From positions 1 to 64,000 of the forward strand of contig CAZGOM010000004.1 in NCBI GenBank assembly GCA_964527265.1: a stretch of DNA of 64,000 bases, given 5' to 3'. Positions 1 through 8,125 of this stretch are shown one piece after another. Source of the stretch: CAZGOM01 sp964527265. Its GTDB lineage: Bacteria > Planctomycetota > Phycisphaerae > Phycisphaerales > Phycisphaeraceae. Position 1 is the stretch's first letter. Each line of letters opens with the position of its first letter. The notes below the pieces were generated by a model. That model made no database searches. It saw only the letters and a program-made list of their open reading frames with translations, and was not told where the DNA came from. Position numbers and translations under genes: made by a program.

Positions 1-73
1 TGCCCAAGCTGCCGATGACCATGCCCTTCATGACGGGGCCGTAGTCGTTCATCGGATAGTAGGTGGGGTCCAT
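1..73 (-). CDS. Partial N-terminus of unknown, possibly membrane, protein
   Basis: Only the first 24 codons lie in the window; the gene runs off the left edge. The reading frame starts with ATG at 73 and reads MDPTYYPMNDYGPVMKGMVI and onward into Gly/Leu residues, which could be the start of a hydrophobic segment. A GGAG lies about 11 bases upstream, a rather long spacing. The frame stays open further upstream (to about position 190), so an earlier start cannot be excluded. No family can be named from so few residues. Confidence 0.4.
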   Translation of the reverse strand, partial: MDPTYYPMNDYGPVMKGMVIGSLG

Positions 74-272
74 GTGGGCGGTCGCTCCGGATGTGGCAGG
101 GTGTAGTCTCTCGATCCTGGAGAGGTTTTTGCCTTGCTGTTTGGCGATCTGGTACGGATGGGTGACTCGCTGGAGGCATTGTAGCTTGGTTAGGGTCGGG
201 CGGGGTGGGAGGAAGTGTCGCGGGGTTTAATGCAGACATGCCGTATGAGATGAGGAGGGGCACAAGGCGGAA

Positions 273-1826
273 TTAATCGATGTACATTGCAAACATCCGT
301 GGTTCGGCTTGATTTTCGCGTTTGAGATTGACCCGGATGCGAATGGTTTGGCCGGCGAGTTGGGTGATTGAGGCGCTTGGCCAGTGGATGGGGGAGCTGA
401 GGGCGTCGGAGTCTTGGGCCTTGCCGAAGGTGAAGGTGGGGAGAGGGCGGAGTTGTTCGTCCAGGAGGTCGATTGAGATGGCGGAATTGTGGTCGGCGTT
501 GAGGGAGAGAGTGGAGACGTTTTGCGGGAGGGTGATGGGAGCGGAGACGATGACGCCGGATTCAGCTTTGGGGTTTAAGCCGAGGCTGCCCCAGCGGTCG
601 CGGGGGAGGGTGGCGAGGGCGACCTCGGCGTGATAGTGCTGGGTGATGTCCTGGGCTTTGATGCCGGCGTTGCGCCAGCGGCCGTGGTAGATGCGGGTTT
701 CGTTGCCGGTGTTGATGATGCCGTTGCCCTGGCATAGGATGGTGTTGAAGTCGCGGCCGGGCTGGGAAGCGGCGGGGGATTCCTGCTGGCGGATGAAGGG
801 GGAACCCGGGGCGGCGTCGACTTCGCGGAAACGGATGCCGTCGTTGGAGACGACGAGGCCCAGATCGCAGGAGATTTTGGCGAAGTCTTCGGTGAAAGGC
901 TGGCTGTGCCAGAGGCCGTAAACGCCTACGCAGACGTTACCAAGAGAGGCGGCGCCGATTCCCAGGTGGACCTGGTCGTAGGCGAATGCTGTGCCGCGCT
1001 TGGCGGGGTCGGGGGATTCGGGCAGTGCGAAGGCCCAGGACCAGAGGTCGGGCCATTGATTGAAGTCGTAGGTGGAACGGGCCATGCCGGTGCGTCCGGC
1101 GCTGGTGGCGTTGGTCGCATAGACGCCGGTGTGATGGTGGCCGGGGAAGGTCTGGTAGTGGACGATGTATTTGTCCTGGTGGCGGATGAAGGAGCAGTGC
1201 TCCACGAATTGATTGATGAAGGGGAAGGCGGTGACGGTCCATTTAAGGCCGTCGGGCGAAGTGGCACAGGCCATGCTGGGGAGCGTGCCGTACTCGGGGA
1301 TGACGGGGTCGGCCTGGTCGGGGAAGTATTGATAGACCATTTTGTATCGGCGCGCGGGGTCGGGGTCGGTTTCGTCCTTGATGACGGAAGCGCCGGAGAC
1401 GAGGGTGTGGGGGAGATCGAGTGCGTTGTTGGCGGTAGAGCCTTTGAAGAGGACTTGATTGAGTGCGGGCTTGTGCCAGGTGATGCCGTCATTGCTTTCG
1501 GCGTAGCAGAGTGGGCCCTGGTAGGCCTCAAAGCCTTCTTTTATACCGATGAGCCAATTGGGTTTTTTGACAATTTGCTGGGCTTTGCGGGGAGACCAGT
1601 CGGGGTTTTTGCCGCGGTGGCAGGCGTAGTACCACATGCGGAAGATGCCGGCATCCTGAAGGACTGTGCCGTAGAAGTGGGTGGCGAGGTTGTCGGGGGC
1701 ATTGGAATCGATGGGGCTGGGGGCGAGGACGGGTTGGGGGTGGATGGCGGGCTTGGAAAGATAAAGACAGGTGTTTTTACGCAGGGGGAGAGAGGCGTCG
1801 TCGATGGCGAGTAAGGTGTGGCGCAT
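273..1826 (-). CDS. Beta-propeller glycosidase-like protein (GH32/43-like)
   Basis: 517 aa from ATG at 1826, chosen because AGGAAA precedes it by a normal distance; the frame is open 85 codons further but that stretch has no protein-like character. The middle has repeated aromatic motifs of the type RMWYYA, CYAESNDGITW and YKMVYQYF, and ASPDGLKW, typical of five-bladed propeller glycosidases that read 'SxDGxxW' at each blade. The last ~60 residues look like a C-terminal beta-sandwich. No signal peptide is obvious, so it may act in the cytoplasm on oligosaccharides. The gene is divergent from the glycosyltransferase at 1977. The family assignment is by motif pattern, not by catalytic residues. 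Confidence 0.65.
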   Translation of the reverse strand: MRHTLLAIDDASLPLRKNTCLYLSKPAIHPQPVLAPSPIDSNAPDNLATHFYGTVLQDAGIFRMWYYACHRGKNPDWSPRKAQQIVKKPNWLIGIKEGFEAYQGPLCYAESNDGITWHKPALNQVLFKGSTANNALDLPHTLVSGASVIKDETDPDPARRYKMVYQYFPDQADPVIPEYGTLPSMACATSPDGLKWTVTAFPFINQFVEHCSFIRHQDKYIVHYQTFPGHHHTGVYATNATSAGRTGMARSTYDFNQWPDLWSWAFALPESPDPAKRGTAFAYDQVHLGIGAASLGNVCVGVYGLWHSQPFTEDFAKISCDLGLVVSNDGIRFREVDAAPGSPFIRQQESPAASQPGRDFNTILCQGNGIINTGNETRIYHGRWRNAGIKAQDITQHYHAEVALATLPRDRWGSLGLNPKAESGVIVSAPITLPQNVSTLSLNADHNSAISIDLLDEQLRPLPTFTFGKAQDSDALSSPIHWPSASITQLAGQTIRIRVNLKRENQAEPRMFAMYID

Positions 1827-1976
1827 GGTTTGTTTCCTGGGGATTGGCACTGAGATGGTGAGGTTCACCCGGGAGGGGTTCGTGCTATCATGGCGCGTTG
1901 CTTGGGTAGCGTTGGGGAGATGTGAAGCATCGCGATTTATTTGGGGCGTATTAGACCTAAACTCGGAAATTGTGCA

Positions 1977-2948
1977 ATGTCGACAACCCAACCGGTGCTG
2001 AGTGTCGTGGTTCCCTGTTTTAACGAGCAAGATGTCATCCGTGCGACGCACGAGCGGCTGTGGCAGGCGTTGGCGGGTCATGGAAAGACGTTTGAGATTG
2101 TTTATGTGAATGATGGAAGTTCAGACGCGACGGCGGGGATTCTGGATGGGTTTGCGGCGGCGGCCAGCGGGGGGGAAGTGCGGGTGGTGCATTTTTCGCG
2201 TAATTTCGGCCATCAGGCGGCATTGTCGGCCGGGCTTGACCATGTGCGGGGGCGGGCGGTGGGCATTATCGATGCGGATCTGCAGGATCCGCCGGAAGTG
2301 CTGATGCAGATGTTTACGCGGTGGGGGGAAGGATTCGACGTGGTGTATGGGGTGCGGCGTAAACGCAAGGAAGGGTTGCTGAAGCGGGCGAGTTACAGCG
2401 GGTTTTACTGGCTTTTATCGCGGTTGTCGGAGATTCAAATCCCGTTGGACAGCGGGGATTTTTGCGTGATGGATGAATCGGTGGTGGAATGCCTCAGAGG
2501 GATGGAAGAGCCCAATCCGTTCTGGCGGGGGCTGCGGGCCTGGGTGGGTTTCAGGCAGTGCGCGTTTGAATATGAGCGGCATGCGCGGGCGGCGGGGGAA
2601 CCGAAATACACGTTCAGCAAACTGGTGGGGTTGGCAGTGGATGGGCTTTTGAGTTTTTCGTCGAGGCCGCTGAGGCTGGCGACTTATCTGGGGCTGATGA
2701 CGTCGGGGTTGGCGATGCTCAGCGCGATTTACAGGCTGGCGCAGGGGTTGTTCCCGGATTTTTTTGCGCGGCATGGATACCAGCCGGTGCCGGGGTTTGC
2801 GACGACGGTGATTTTGATTCTTGTTTTGGGGGGTGTGCAACTGGTTTGCATAGGAATTCTGGGGGAATACCTGGGGCGGATCCACGCGGCGGTGAAGCAC
2901 AGGCCGCGGTATGTGGTGCGGGTGCCGAGGCGGGATGAGGTTCGGTAG
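1977..2948 (+). CDS. GT2 glycosyltransferase with two C-terminal TM helices (GtrB/ArnC/DPM1-like)
   Basis: 323 aa. The N-terminal domain has the family 2 hallmarks: LSVVVPCFNEQD near residue 10, NDGSSD, and the metal-binding DADLQDPPE. A later QDPPEVL/DSGDFCVM pattern matches dolichyl/undecaprenyl-phosphate mannosyl- or glucosyltransferases. The last ~90 residues contain two hydrophobic helices (LATYLGLMTSGLAMLSAIY and TTVILILVLGGVQLVCIGIL), as in GtrB and ArnC, followed by the family's GEYLGRIH. It probably loads a sugar onto undecaprenyl phosphate at the inner membrane for glycosylation outside. ATG at 1977 is preferred over the TTG at 1941. Confidence 0.88.
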   Translation: MSTTQPVLSVVVPCFNEQDVIRATHERLWQALAGHGKTFEIVYVNDGSSDATAGILDGFAAAASGGEVRVVHFSRNFGHQAALSAGLDHVRGRAVGIIDADLQDPPEVLMQMFTRWGEGFDVVYGVRRKRKEGLLKRASYSGFYWLLSRLSEIQIPLDSGDFCVMDESVVECLRGMEEPNPFWRGLRAWVGFRQCAFEYERHARAAGEPKYTFSKLVGLAVDGLLSFSSRPLRLATYLGLMTSGLAMLSAIYRLAQGLFPDFFARHGYQPVPGFATTVILILVLGGVQLVCIGILGEYLGRIHAAVKHRPRYVVRVPRRDEVR

Positions 2949-2957
2949 GGTTTTAAT

Positions 2958-3596
2958 TCAAGCGTGAACGGTGAGGGGCTTGCCGAGGGCGTGGGCGATG
3001 GCTTGCATGTCCGGGGGGGTGTTGATGCTTTGAAAGGGGCGGGAGGTTTCCTCAGTTGAGGTGTTTTGAGCCGTGCCCGGGGTTTTGGCGAGGGCGGAGG
3101 GGGAGTGAATGTCCTGGGCCTGGGCGGCGACGACATCGGCATACGCGTGGGCGAGGTCCATGAGCATGGGGAGGGGTTGAATGCGGTTTTGAGAGGGATC
3201 AAAGAAGCAGGCGCGGCGGGCGGGGGGCGCGGCGGTGGTCATGGCGTCGAGGGCGAGGTCAAGGTGCTGGGGGAGGATGAGGGGCATATCGGCGGGGACG
3301 AAGGCGATGATGCCGGATTGAGGGGCTTGAGCGAGGACGGAGGCGATGCCGGCGAGGGGGCCCTGGAAGGGGAATGCGTCGCGGATGATGCATGAGTAGG
3401 CGTTTGAGCCGGGGGGGAGGGGGGTGTTGCCGAAGGGGAGGCTGAGCCAGAGTTGGGTGGGTGCGGTGTCAGGGGTCCATTGGGAGAGCCGTGCGGCCTG
3501 CCAAGCGAGGATGGGAATGCCGTCGATGTGGACGAGGAGCTTGGACTGGCCAAAGCGTCGGCTTTCGCCGCCGGCGAGGATGCAGATGATGGTCAT
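2958..3596 (-). CDS. MobA-like nucleotidyltransferase
   Basis: 212 aa from ATG at 3596. It begins MTIICILAGGESRRFGQSK, the nucleotide-binding signature (LAGGxSxRFGxxK) of MobA and related NTP transferases, and continues with VPADMPLI, the conserved metal-binding PxDxP-type motif. MobA joins GMP to molybdopterin; the same fold also makes CMP-molybdopterin and sugar nucleotides. No other molybdopterin gene is in the window, so the substrate is open. The gene is convergent with the glycosyltransferase, 9 bp apart. There is no clear Shine-Dalgarno sequence. Confidence 0.75.
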   Translation of the reverse strand: MTIICILAGGESRRFGQSKLLVHIDGIPILAWQAARLSQWTPDTAPTQLWLSLPFGNTPLPPGSNAYSCIIRDAFPFQGPLAGIASVLAQAPQSGIIAFVPADMPLILPQHLDLALDAMTTAAPPARRACFFDPSQNRIQPLPMLMDLAHAYADVVAAQAQDIHSPSALAKTPGTAQNTSTEETSRPFQSINTPPDMQAIAHALGKPLTVHA

Positions 3597-3763
3597 GAGG
3601 GAAAGGTATAAGGTAAAAGGGAAAAGGTACAAGTGGAAAAGTTGAGATTGGGGAAGGGGTAGGATTGGTGAAAAGGCGTTATCATGAGGGGTTCACGGCT
3701 TAGCCCGGAGAGGGGATCGGGCGTGTAGCGGCCGGTTATCCGAGGGATGGGTTAGAGGATTCA

Positions 3764-4654
3764 ATGCATCTGGTATTGATTGGCGACATTCATACGTATC
3801 GGACTTGGCCGCTGCCGTGGCAGTTGTTGGGCAAGGCCATGCTGGGGCAATTGAATGTATGGTTCAATCGTTCGCGGCGGTTTGATTTGGCGCGGATGGG
3901 TCCGCTTTTGGATCGTGCGGCGGGGCTCAAGCCAGAATTGCTGGTGTTTTCCGGGGATTTGACGAGTACGGCGACGGCGCAGGAGTTCAATGATGCGAAG
4001 GGTATTTTGTCGGGGATATTGGAGAAATATGCGGCGGTGATGGTGCCGGGGAACCATGACCGTTACACGTGGGGATCAGTGGTGATGAAGCGTATGGAGA
4101 GGCGTTTCCCGGGGGTGTTGCCGGAGCGTTTTCCGCAGACGCGGAAATTGAGTGAGAAGTGGTCGCTTTTGATGTTGAATTCGAGTGTGCCGCGGACGTT
4201 TACGAGCCGTGGGCTTTTGGGATCGAGGCAGATGGAGGCGGTGCGGGAGGCGGTTGAGAGGTTGGGGGCGGACGATGGGTTGGTGTTATTAACACACTAT
4301 GCATTGGGAAAGCCATCGGGGCATCGACCGGCGCGCTGGTCGCACCGGCTGCGGGAGCACGATGCGATGTTAGAGTTGCTGAAGAGGGCCAAGGGGCGGG
4401 TGGTGTTCCTGCATGGGCATGTGCATTGCCCGTGGCTGTGGGAGCGGGAGGATCTGCTTCCGGCGCGGGTGTTGGATATCAATTCGGGTGCGCCGTGTTT
4501 GGTGACGGGAGCGCATCCCTGCGGGCAGGGTTTCTGGTCGATCAAGCTGCCGGAGGACGCGCGTGGGGTGGTGCAGGCAGAGCATCATGCGTTTGAGTCA
4601 CGGGAGGGCGTGCGCGGGGCGGACGGGTGGGTGGTGACGCGGCATGGGGGGTAA
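3764..4654 (+). CDS. Calcineurin-like metallophosphoesterase
   Basis: 296 aa. All five blocks of the calcineurin-like phosphoesterase fold are visible: GDIH at the N-terminus, SGDLTS near residue 65, GNHDR near 98, a THYALG segment near 180, and GHVHCPW near 214. These supply the ligands for a binuclear metal centre. The chain is soluble, without a signal peptide. Substrates in this superfamily vary (nucleotides, phosphoproteins, lipid precursors such as UDP-diacylglucosamine), so none is claimed. Convergent with the TPR gene below, with 22 bp between the stops. Confidence 0.88.
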   Translation: MHLVLIGDIHTYRTWPLPWQLLGKAMLGQLNVWFNRSRRFDLARMGPLLDRAAGLKPELLVFSGDLTSTATAQEFNDAKGILSGILEKYAAVMVPGNHDRYTWGSVVMKRMERRFPGVLPERFPQTRKLSEKWSLLMLNSSVPRTFTSRGLLGSRQMEAVREAVERLGADDGLVLLTHYALGKPSGHRPARWSHRLREHDAMLELLKRAKGRVVFLHGHVHCPWLWEREDLLPARVLDINSGAPCLVTGAHPCGQGFWSIKLPEDARGVVQAEHHAFESREGVRGADGWVVTRHGG

Positions 4655-4676
4655 GTGGTGAGTGACAGGTTGGACA

Positions 4677-6605
4677 TCAGGGGCGGGGGGAGCATGTGGT
4701 GGAGAAATTTTGCCTGCATAACTCCAGACGGCGTTGGGCGGCTTCGTCGTTGGGTCGGAGTTGGAGGACTTTTTCGAAGCAATTGGCGGCGGCGGTGAAG
4801 TCGTGCTGTTCGATGAGGATGCGGCCGAGCATGTCCCAGGCAGTGGGGTCAGTTCTGGCGTAGATGAGTGCGCGGCGGGCGTATTTTTCGGCTTGTTCGA
4901 GATTGCCCTGTTTGAGATAAGCACCAGCCAGGAGCAAAAGAGCGGAGGTGTGGGTTGGGGAGAGTTCGACAGTGCGGCGGAAATGCATGAGGGCGAGGTC
5001 GGGGCGTCCGGCGGCGCTTAAGGCGAGGGCGAATTCAAAATGGGATGCGGGGGAATCGGGGTTTGCCTGGACGGCTTTGTCGAGGTGGAGGAGGGCCAAA
5101 ATGGGCTCTCCGGCGCGCAGGTAGACGCGGCCGGCGGCGAGGTTGATGCGGGGGGATTCGGGCTTGAGTTTGACGGCGAGATTGATGTGGGCGACGGCTT
5201 GATCGGTTTGGCCGTCAAAGATTTCCTGGACAGCGAGGATGGCATAGGCGAGGTGGTTATTGCGTGTTTTTTGGGCGGCAGCGGTGAAGAGGGTGCGGGT
5301 GTCGGTCCATTCCTTGAGAGTGAGCCATGTGACGCAGGACATGGCGATGAGGACGACGGCGGCGAGGCTGAACGCGAGGGTTTTGCGGGGAAGGGAGGCT
5401 GAGCGGAGATCGGGCAGGGACCATGCGACAGCGATGAAGAGGCCCAGGTAAGGCATGTAGCTGTAGCGGTCCGCGGAGGCTTGATCGGAGAGTTGGACAA
5501 AGCCGACGACTGGAAGGAGGCCGATGATGAACCAGAACCAGCCGACGGTGAACCAGGGGTATTTGCGGCGGAGGCGGATGGCTGCGGTGGTGAGCAGGGC
5601 GAGAAAGGCAAGGGTGGTGAGCCAGAGGTAGACGGGGATGTGATCCGGGAGGGGGTAATAGACGGCGATGGGGGCGGGCCAGAAGAGTTTTTGGAAATAT
5701 TGGCCGTAGTTGACGATGGCATTTTGGAGGCGGAAGGTGAAAGTGACTTCTTCGAGGTTTTTAATGGCGCCGCCGGCGGCCTGGGCTTGAAAGGCGGCGG
5801 CGCAGGCGATGAAGGCGAGGAGGAAGAGGGGGAGTTTTTCTAAGACGGGTCTGGGGTCTAGGGGCGGCGGCGGGGATGCCGAGTCCCGAGTCTCGAGTCC
5901 TGAGTCCCGAGTCGAAGAGGAAGAGGTCGAAGAGGGGGAAGTTGAAGAGGTCAGGTGGAGGCGGTTTAGGGGCCAGAAGTCCAAGAGGAAGAGGAGGATG
6001 GGGAAGGTGACCCAGCTTTGTTTGGACATGAGGCTCAGGGCATAGCAGCCGGTGACCATGAAATAGGCGGCGGCACGGCGTGAGCGGGTGAAATCCAGGT
6101 GGCCCCAGAGGGCCAGGAGGGCGAAGAAGGCGGCGAGAAGCTCCTTGCGCTGGCTGAGCCAGGCGACGGACTCGACATGCATGGGGTGGAGGCCAAAGAG
6201 GAAGGCGACCAGGAGGCTGCGCCAGAGGGAGCCGGTGAGGCGGACGAGAAGGGCCATGACGAGGGCGGTGTTTGCGGCGTGGAGGAAGATGTTGGTGGCG
6301 AAATAGCCGGGGAACCATGAGCCGTAGAGGTGCCAGTCAAGGGCGTAGGAGAGCCATGTGATGGGGTGCCAGTTGGCTTGCTCGCCGGTGATGAGTGCCC
6401 ATTTGAGGGTGGCGAGTGTAATGCCCTGGCGTATGCCGGGGTTGTTGAAGATGTAGTCCTGATCGTCGAGGAGGATGGGGAGATGGGTGAGTGTGGGGGC
6501 GTAAAAGAGGAGTGTGAGCAGGAAGATGGTGGCGGTGAGAAAGTCGGCCAGCCGGGAGCGGCTGGGAGAGGCTGAGGGGTGGTGAAGATGGACGTGGGTG
6601 ATCAC
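4677..6605 (-). CDS. TMTC-like polytopic membrane protein with C-terminal TPRs
   Basis: About 642 aa if translation starts at GTG 6605; an ATG at 6749 is in frame but gives a low-complexity leader. The first ~400 residues are many hydrophobic helices with the motifs ILLDDQDYIFNNP, NWHPITWLSYALD, FGLHPMHVESVAW and ADRYSYMPYLGL, characteristic of the GT-C-like membrane part of TMTC proteins and their bacterial relatives. The C-terminal ~200 residues are TPR units (for example AVQANPDSPASHFEFALALS). The animal homologues are O-mannosyltransferases; the bacterial role is unproven. A heptad-repeat array has entered the coding frame (5847-5914) and encodes a Ser/Thr/Arg-rich linker between membrane segments. 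Confidence 0.8.
   Translation of the reverse strand: MITHVHLHHPSASPSRSRLADFLTATIFLLTLLFYAPTLTHLPILLDDQDYIFNNPGIRQGITLATLKWALITGEQANWHPITWLSYALDWHLYGSWFPGYFATNIFLHAANTALVMALLVRLTGSLWRSLLVAFLFGLHPMHVESVAWLSQRKELLAAFFALLALWGHLDFTRSRRAAAYFMVTGCYALSLMSKQSWVTFPILLFLLDFWPLNRLHLTSSTSPSSTSSSSTRDSGLETRDSASPPPPLDPRPVLEKLPLFLLAFIACAAAFQAQAAGGAIKNLEEVTFTFRLQNAIVNYGQYFQKLFWPAPIAVYYPLPDHIPVYLWLTTLAFLALLTTAAIRLRRKYPWFTVGWFWFIIGLLPVVGFVQLSDQASADRYSYMPYLGLFIAVAWSLPDLRSASLPRKTLAFSLAAVVLIAMSCVTWLTLKEWTDTRTLFTAAAQKTRNNHLAYAILAVQEIFDGQTDQAVAHINLAVKLKPESPRINLAAGRVYLRAGEPILALLHLDKAVQANPDSPASHFEFALALSAAGRPDLALMHFRRTVELSPTHTSALLLLAGAYLKQGNLEQAEKYARRALIYARTDPTAWDMLGRILIEQHDFTAAANCFEKVLQLRPNDEAAQRRLELCRQNFSTTCSPRP
5847..5914. 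repeat. Heptad-repeat array inside a coding frame
   Basis: Two adjacent stretches, one of GGGTCT-type units (5847-5862) and one of GAGTCCC-type units (5880-5914), lie inside the TMTC-like gene. On the minus strand they read through without a stop and encode a linker with the repeated peptide TRDSGLETRDS. Both unit types are the same as those found between genes elsewhere in the window. Confidence 0.8.
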
Positions 6606-6643
6606 GCTGGGGATGGTAGCAGAGGGGGGAGGGGGGGAATACA

Positions 6644-6846
6644 GGGCAATCGCATTTGAAGTATTCGATGGCGCACGCGTCCGGGTTGCCGGGTTGTCGC
6701 GTTGCCGGGGGGCTTCGAAAACGTCAATACCATCCAAGGTGAATGCCATTTTGATCCATGGACATGCCTTGCGGCCGCGCATTGAAACCCGGCAACCCGC
6801 ACCCGACAGTCCGGACGCATGGGATATTCGTCAAATGCAATGGCCC
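6644..6846. repeat. Imperfect long inverted repeat
   Basis: The segment from 6644 (gggcaatcgcatttga...) matches the reverse complement of the segment ending at 6846 (gggccattgcatttga...). Both arms are about 50-60 bases, including GCATTTGA, an ATG-GCG(C) stretch, GCGTCCGG and GGGTTGCCGGGTT. They are separated by about 85 bases without a gene. It sits in the gap upstream of the TMTC-like gene and could be a decayed insertion element. Confidence 0.6.
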
Positions 6847-6882
6847 TGGGGGGGATAGCGCCGGGCGAACAAGGCGCAACGA

Positions 6883-6914
6883 AAGACGGATCGGCGATGG
6901 AGCCGATCCGTCTT
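6883..6914 (-). terminator. Rho-independent terminator of the epimerase gene
   Basis: A perfect 13-bp stem (6883-6895 with 6902-6914, core GACGGATCGGC) with a 6-base loop. Read on the minus strand the stem ends in TCTTTC, a short T run. It lies 65 bases after the stop of the epimerase gene. Confidence 0.75.
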
Positions 6915-6978
6915 AAAGTAAGAGTGGGGTCAAGACAAATCACAGCTGCGGAGGGCTGGGATACGCCACCTGAAGCTG

Positions 6979-7998
6979 TTAGAACTTGCCGTCGCGGGCT
7001 TCAAAGTGCGTGGGCTTGCCCATGGTGTTGCCGCCCTGGTTGAGCCATTGGGCGACTTGTGCGATGAGGCCGTCGATGGTGTCGAGCTGAGGGCCGAAGG
7101 TTTTCCAGCAGAAGTCGGAGTTGCTCAGGAGGGCGTTGGCGGCGGGTGTGCCGACGAAGGAGACTGGCTTGTTGAGGGCTTTGCCGAGCTTTTCGCCGAG
7201 TTCCTTGACGGTGATCTTGGGGCCGGCGAGGTTGAGGAGTTTGGGGGGAGCGGAGGCGATATCGAGGCACTTCAAGGTGACGCGGTTGCAGTCGCCTGCG
7301 GAGACGACGTTGACGTAGCCCTGGGTGAGGTCGACGGGTTTGCCGGAGAGGATGGTGTTGGCGAGGTCGACGAGGACGCCGTAGCGGGGCTCGTTTGCGT
7401 AGTTCAAACGGATGGTGGTGATGGGCGTGCCGAGGGTGCGGGAGTAGTATTCAAAGATGCGTTCGCGGCCGAGGACGGATTGAGCGTATTCGCCGATGGG
7501 GCCGGGTGCGATGGATTCATCGGGGCCGGCGGAGGAGGTGGGGTAGAAGGGGTAGACGTTGCCGGAGGAGTAGACGGCGATGCGTGCCTTGGGCCAGCGG
7601 CGTGCGACGACGCCGGGGACGACGGTGTTCAACATCCATGTGACGGCGGGGCCGTCGGCGGTGCCAAATTTCTGGCCTGCGAGGTAGATGATGTCGGTGG
7701 CGTCGGGGAGTTTGGCGACGGCGTCAACGTCGGAGAGATCGCAGGGGACGGTGGTGATGCCGTCGTCTTCGAGGGCTTTGCGGCTGGCGGCGGAGGTGTA
7801 GCGGGAGACGGCGAGGACTTTGTTTTTCTTGCCGGCTTCCTGGAAGGCGCGCTTGGCCATGAGGGCGAGGCCGTGGCCGATTTTGCCGCCTGCGCCGAGC
7901 ATGAGGAGATCGCCCTGAATGTTGGAGAGGGTCTTGATGACGCCTGCATCGGGCTTGGAGATGGAGAGGAGGATGTCGCGTTCGGTGAGGGTGGTCAT
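6979..7998 (-). CDS. NAD-dependent epimerase/dehydratase-like protein
   Basis: 339 aa from ATG at 7998. An N-terminal Rossmann motif LLMLGAGGKIGHGLA (near residue 33) is followed by CDLSDVDAV and DIIYLAGQKFG, as in extended short-chain dehydrogenases. The catalytic YxxxK is not clean: the region VYSSGNVYPF then EYAQSVLGRERIFEYYS has a Tyr but no Lys four residues later, so catalysis may differ or be lost. It lies upstream of, and in the same direction as, nothing close; the sugar isomerase gene at 8126-8896 precedes it on the same strand, separated by a heptad element. A joint role in sugar conversion is inferred from that order. Confidence 0.72.
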   Translation of the reverse strand: MTTLTERDILLSISKPDAGVIKTLSNIQGDLLMLGAGGKIGHGLALMAKRAFQEAGKKNKVLAVSRYTSAASRKALEDDGITTVPCDLSDVDAVAKLPDATDIIYLAGQKFGTADGPAVTWMLNTVVPGVVARRWPKARIAVYSSGNVYPFYPTSSAGPDESIAPGPIGEYAQSVLGRERIFEYYSRTLGTPITTIRLNYANEPRYGVLVDLANTILSGKPVDLTQGYVNVVSAGDCNRVTLKCLDIASAPPKLLNLAGPKITVKELGEKLGKALNKPVSFVGTPAANALLSNSDFCWKTFGPQLDTIDGLIAQVAQWLNQGGNTMGKPTHFEARDGKF

Positions 7999-8000
7999 GG

Positions 8001-8116
8001 TATTGGGTTCTGGGTATTGGGTTCTGGGTATTGGGAAGAGAAGAGCCGGAGAAGGGCTAAGGTGGAGGATTTGGGACGTTTTTCTGACTGAACCCAAGAC
8101 CCAATACCCAGAGCCC
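8001..8116. repeat. Two-armed heptad element A
   Basis: Left arm 8001-8035 is five perfect 7-base units alternating TATTGGG and TTCTGGG. Right arm 8090-8116 is the inverted form (units such as CCCAATA and CCCAAGA). The spacer holds AAGAGCCGGAGAAGGGCT, which is nearly repeated in the element at 23059. It lies between the epimerase start and the isomerase stop. Confidence 0.9.
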
Positions 8117-8125
8117 TTCTGCGAT

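Noticed and set aside
2415..2900. 161-aa frame opposite the glycosyltransferase
   Set aside because: Antisense shadow; the + strand encodes a clear GT2 enzyme.
8001..8035. Heptad arrays considered as a CRISPR array
   Set aside because: Units are 7 bases with no unique spacers of CRISPR length and no cas genes in the window.
7006..8091. 361-aa open frame on the + strand opposite the epimerase gene
   Set aside because: Gly/Asp/Val-rich translation typical of an antisense shadow of a GC-rich gene; the minus-strand frame has clear family motifs.
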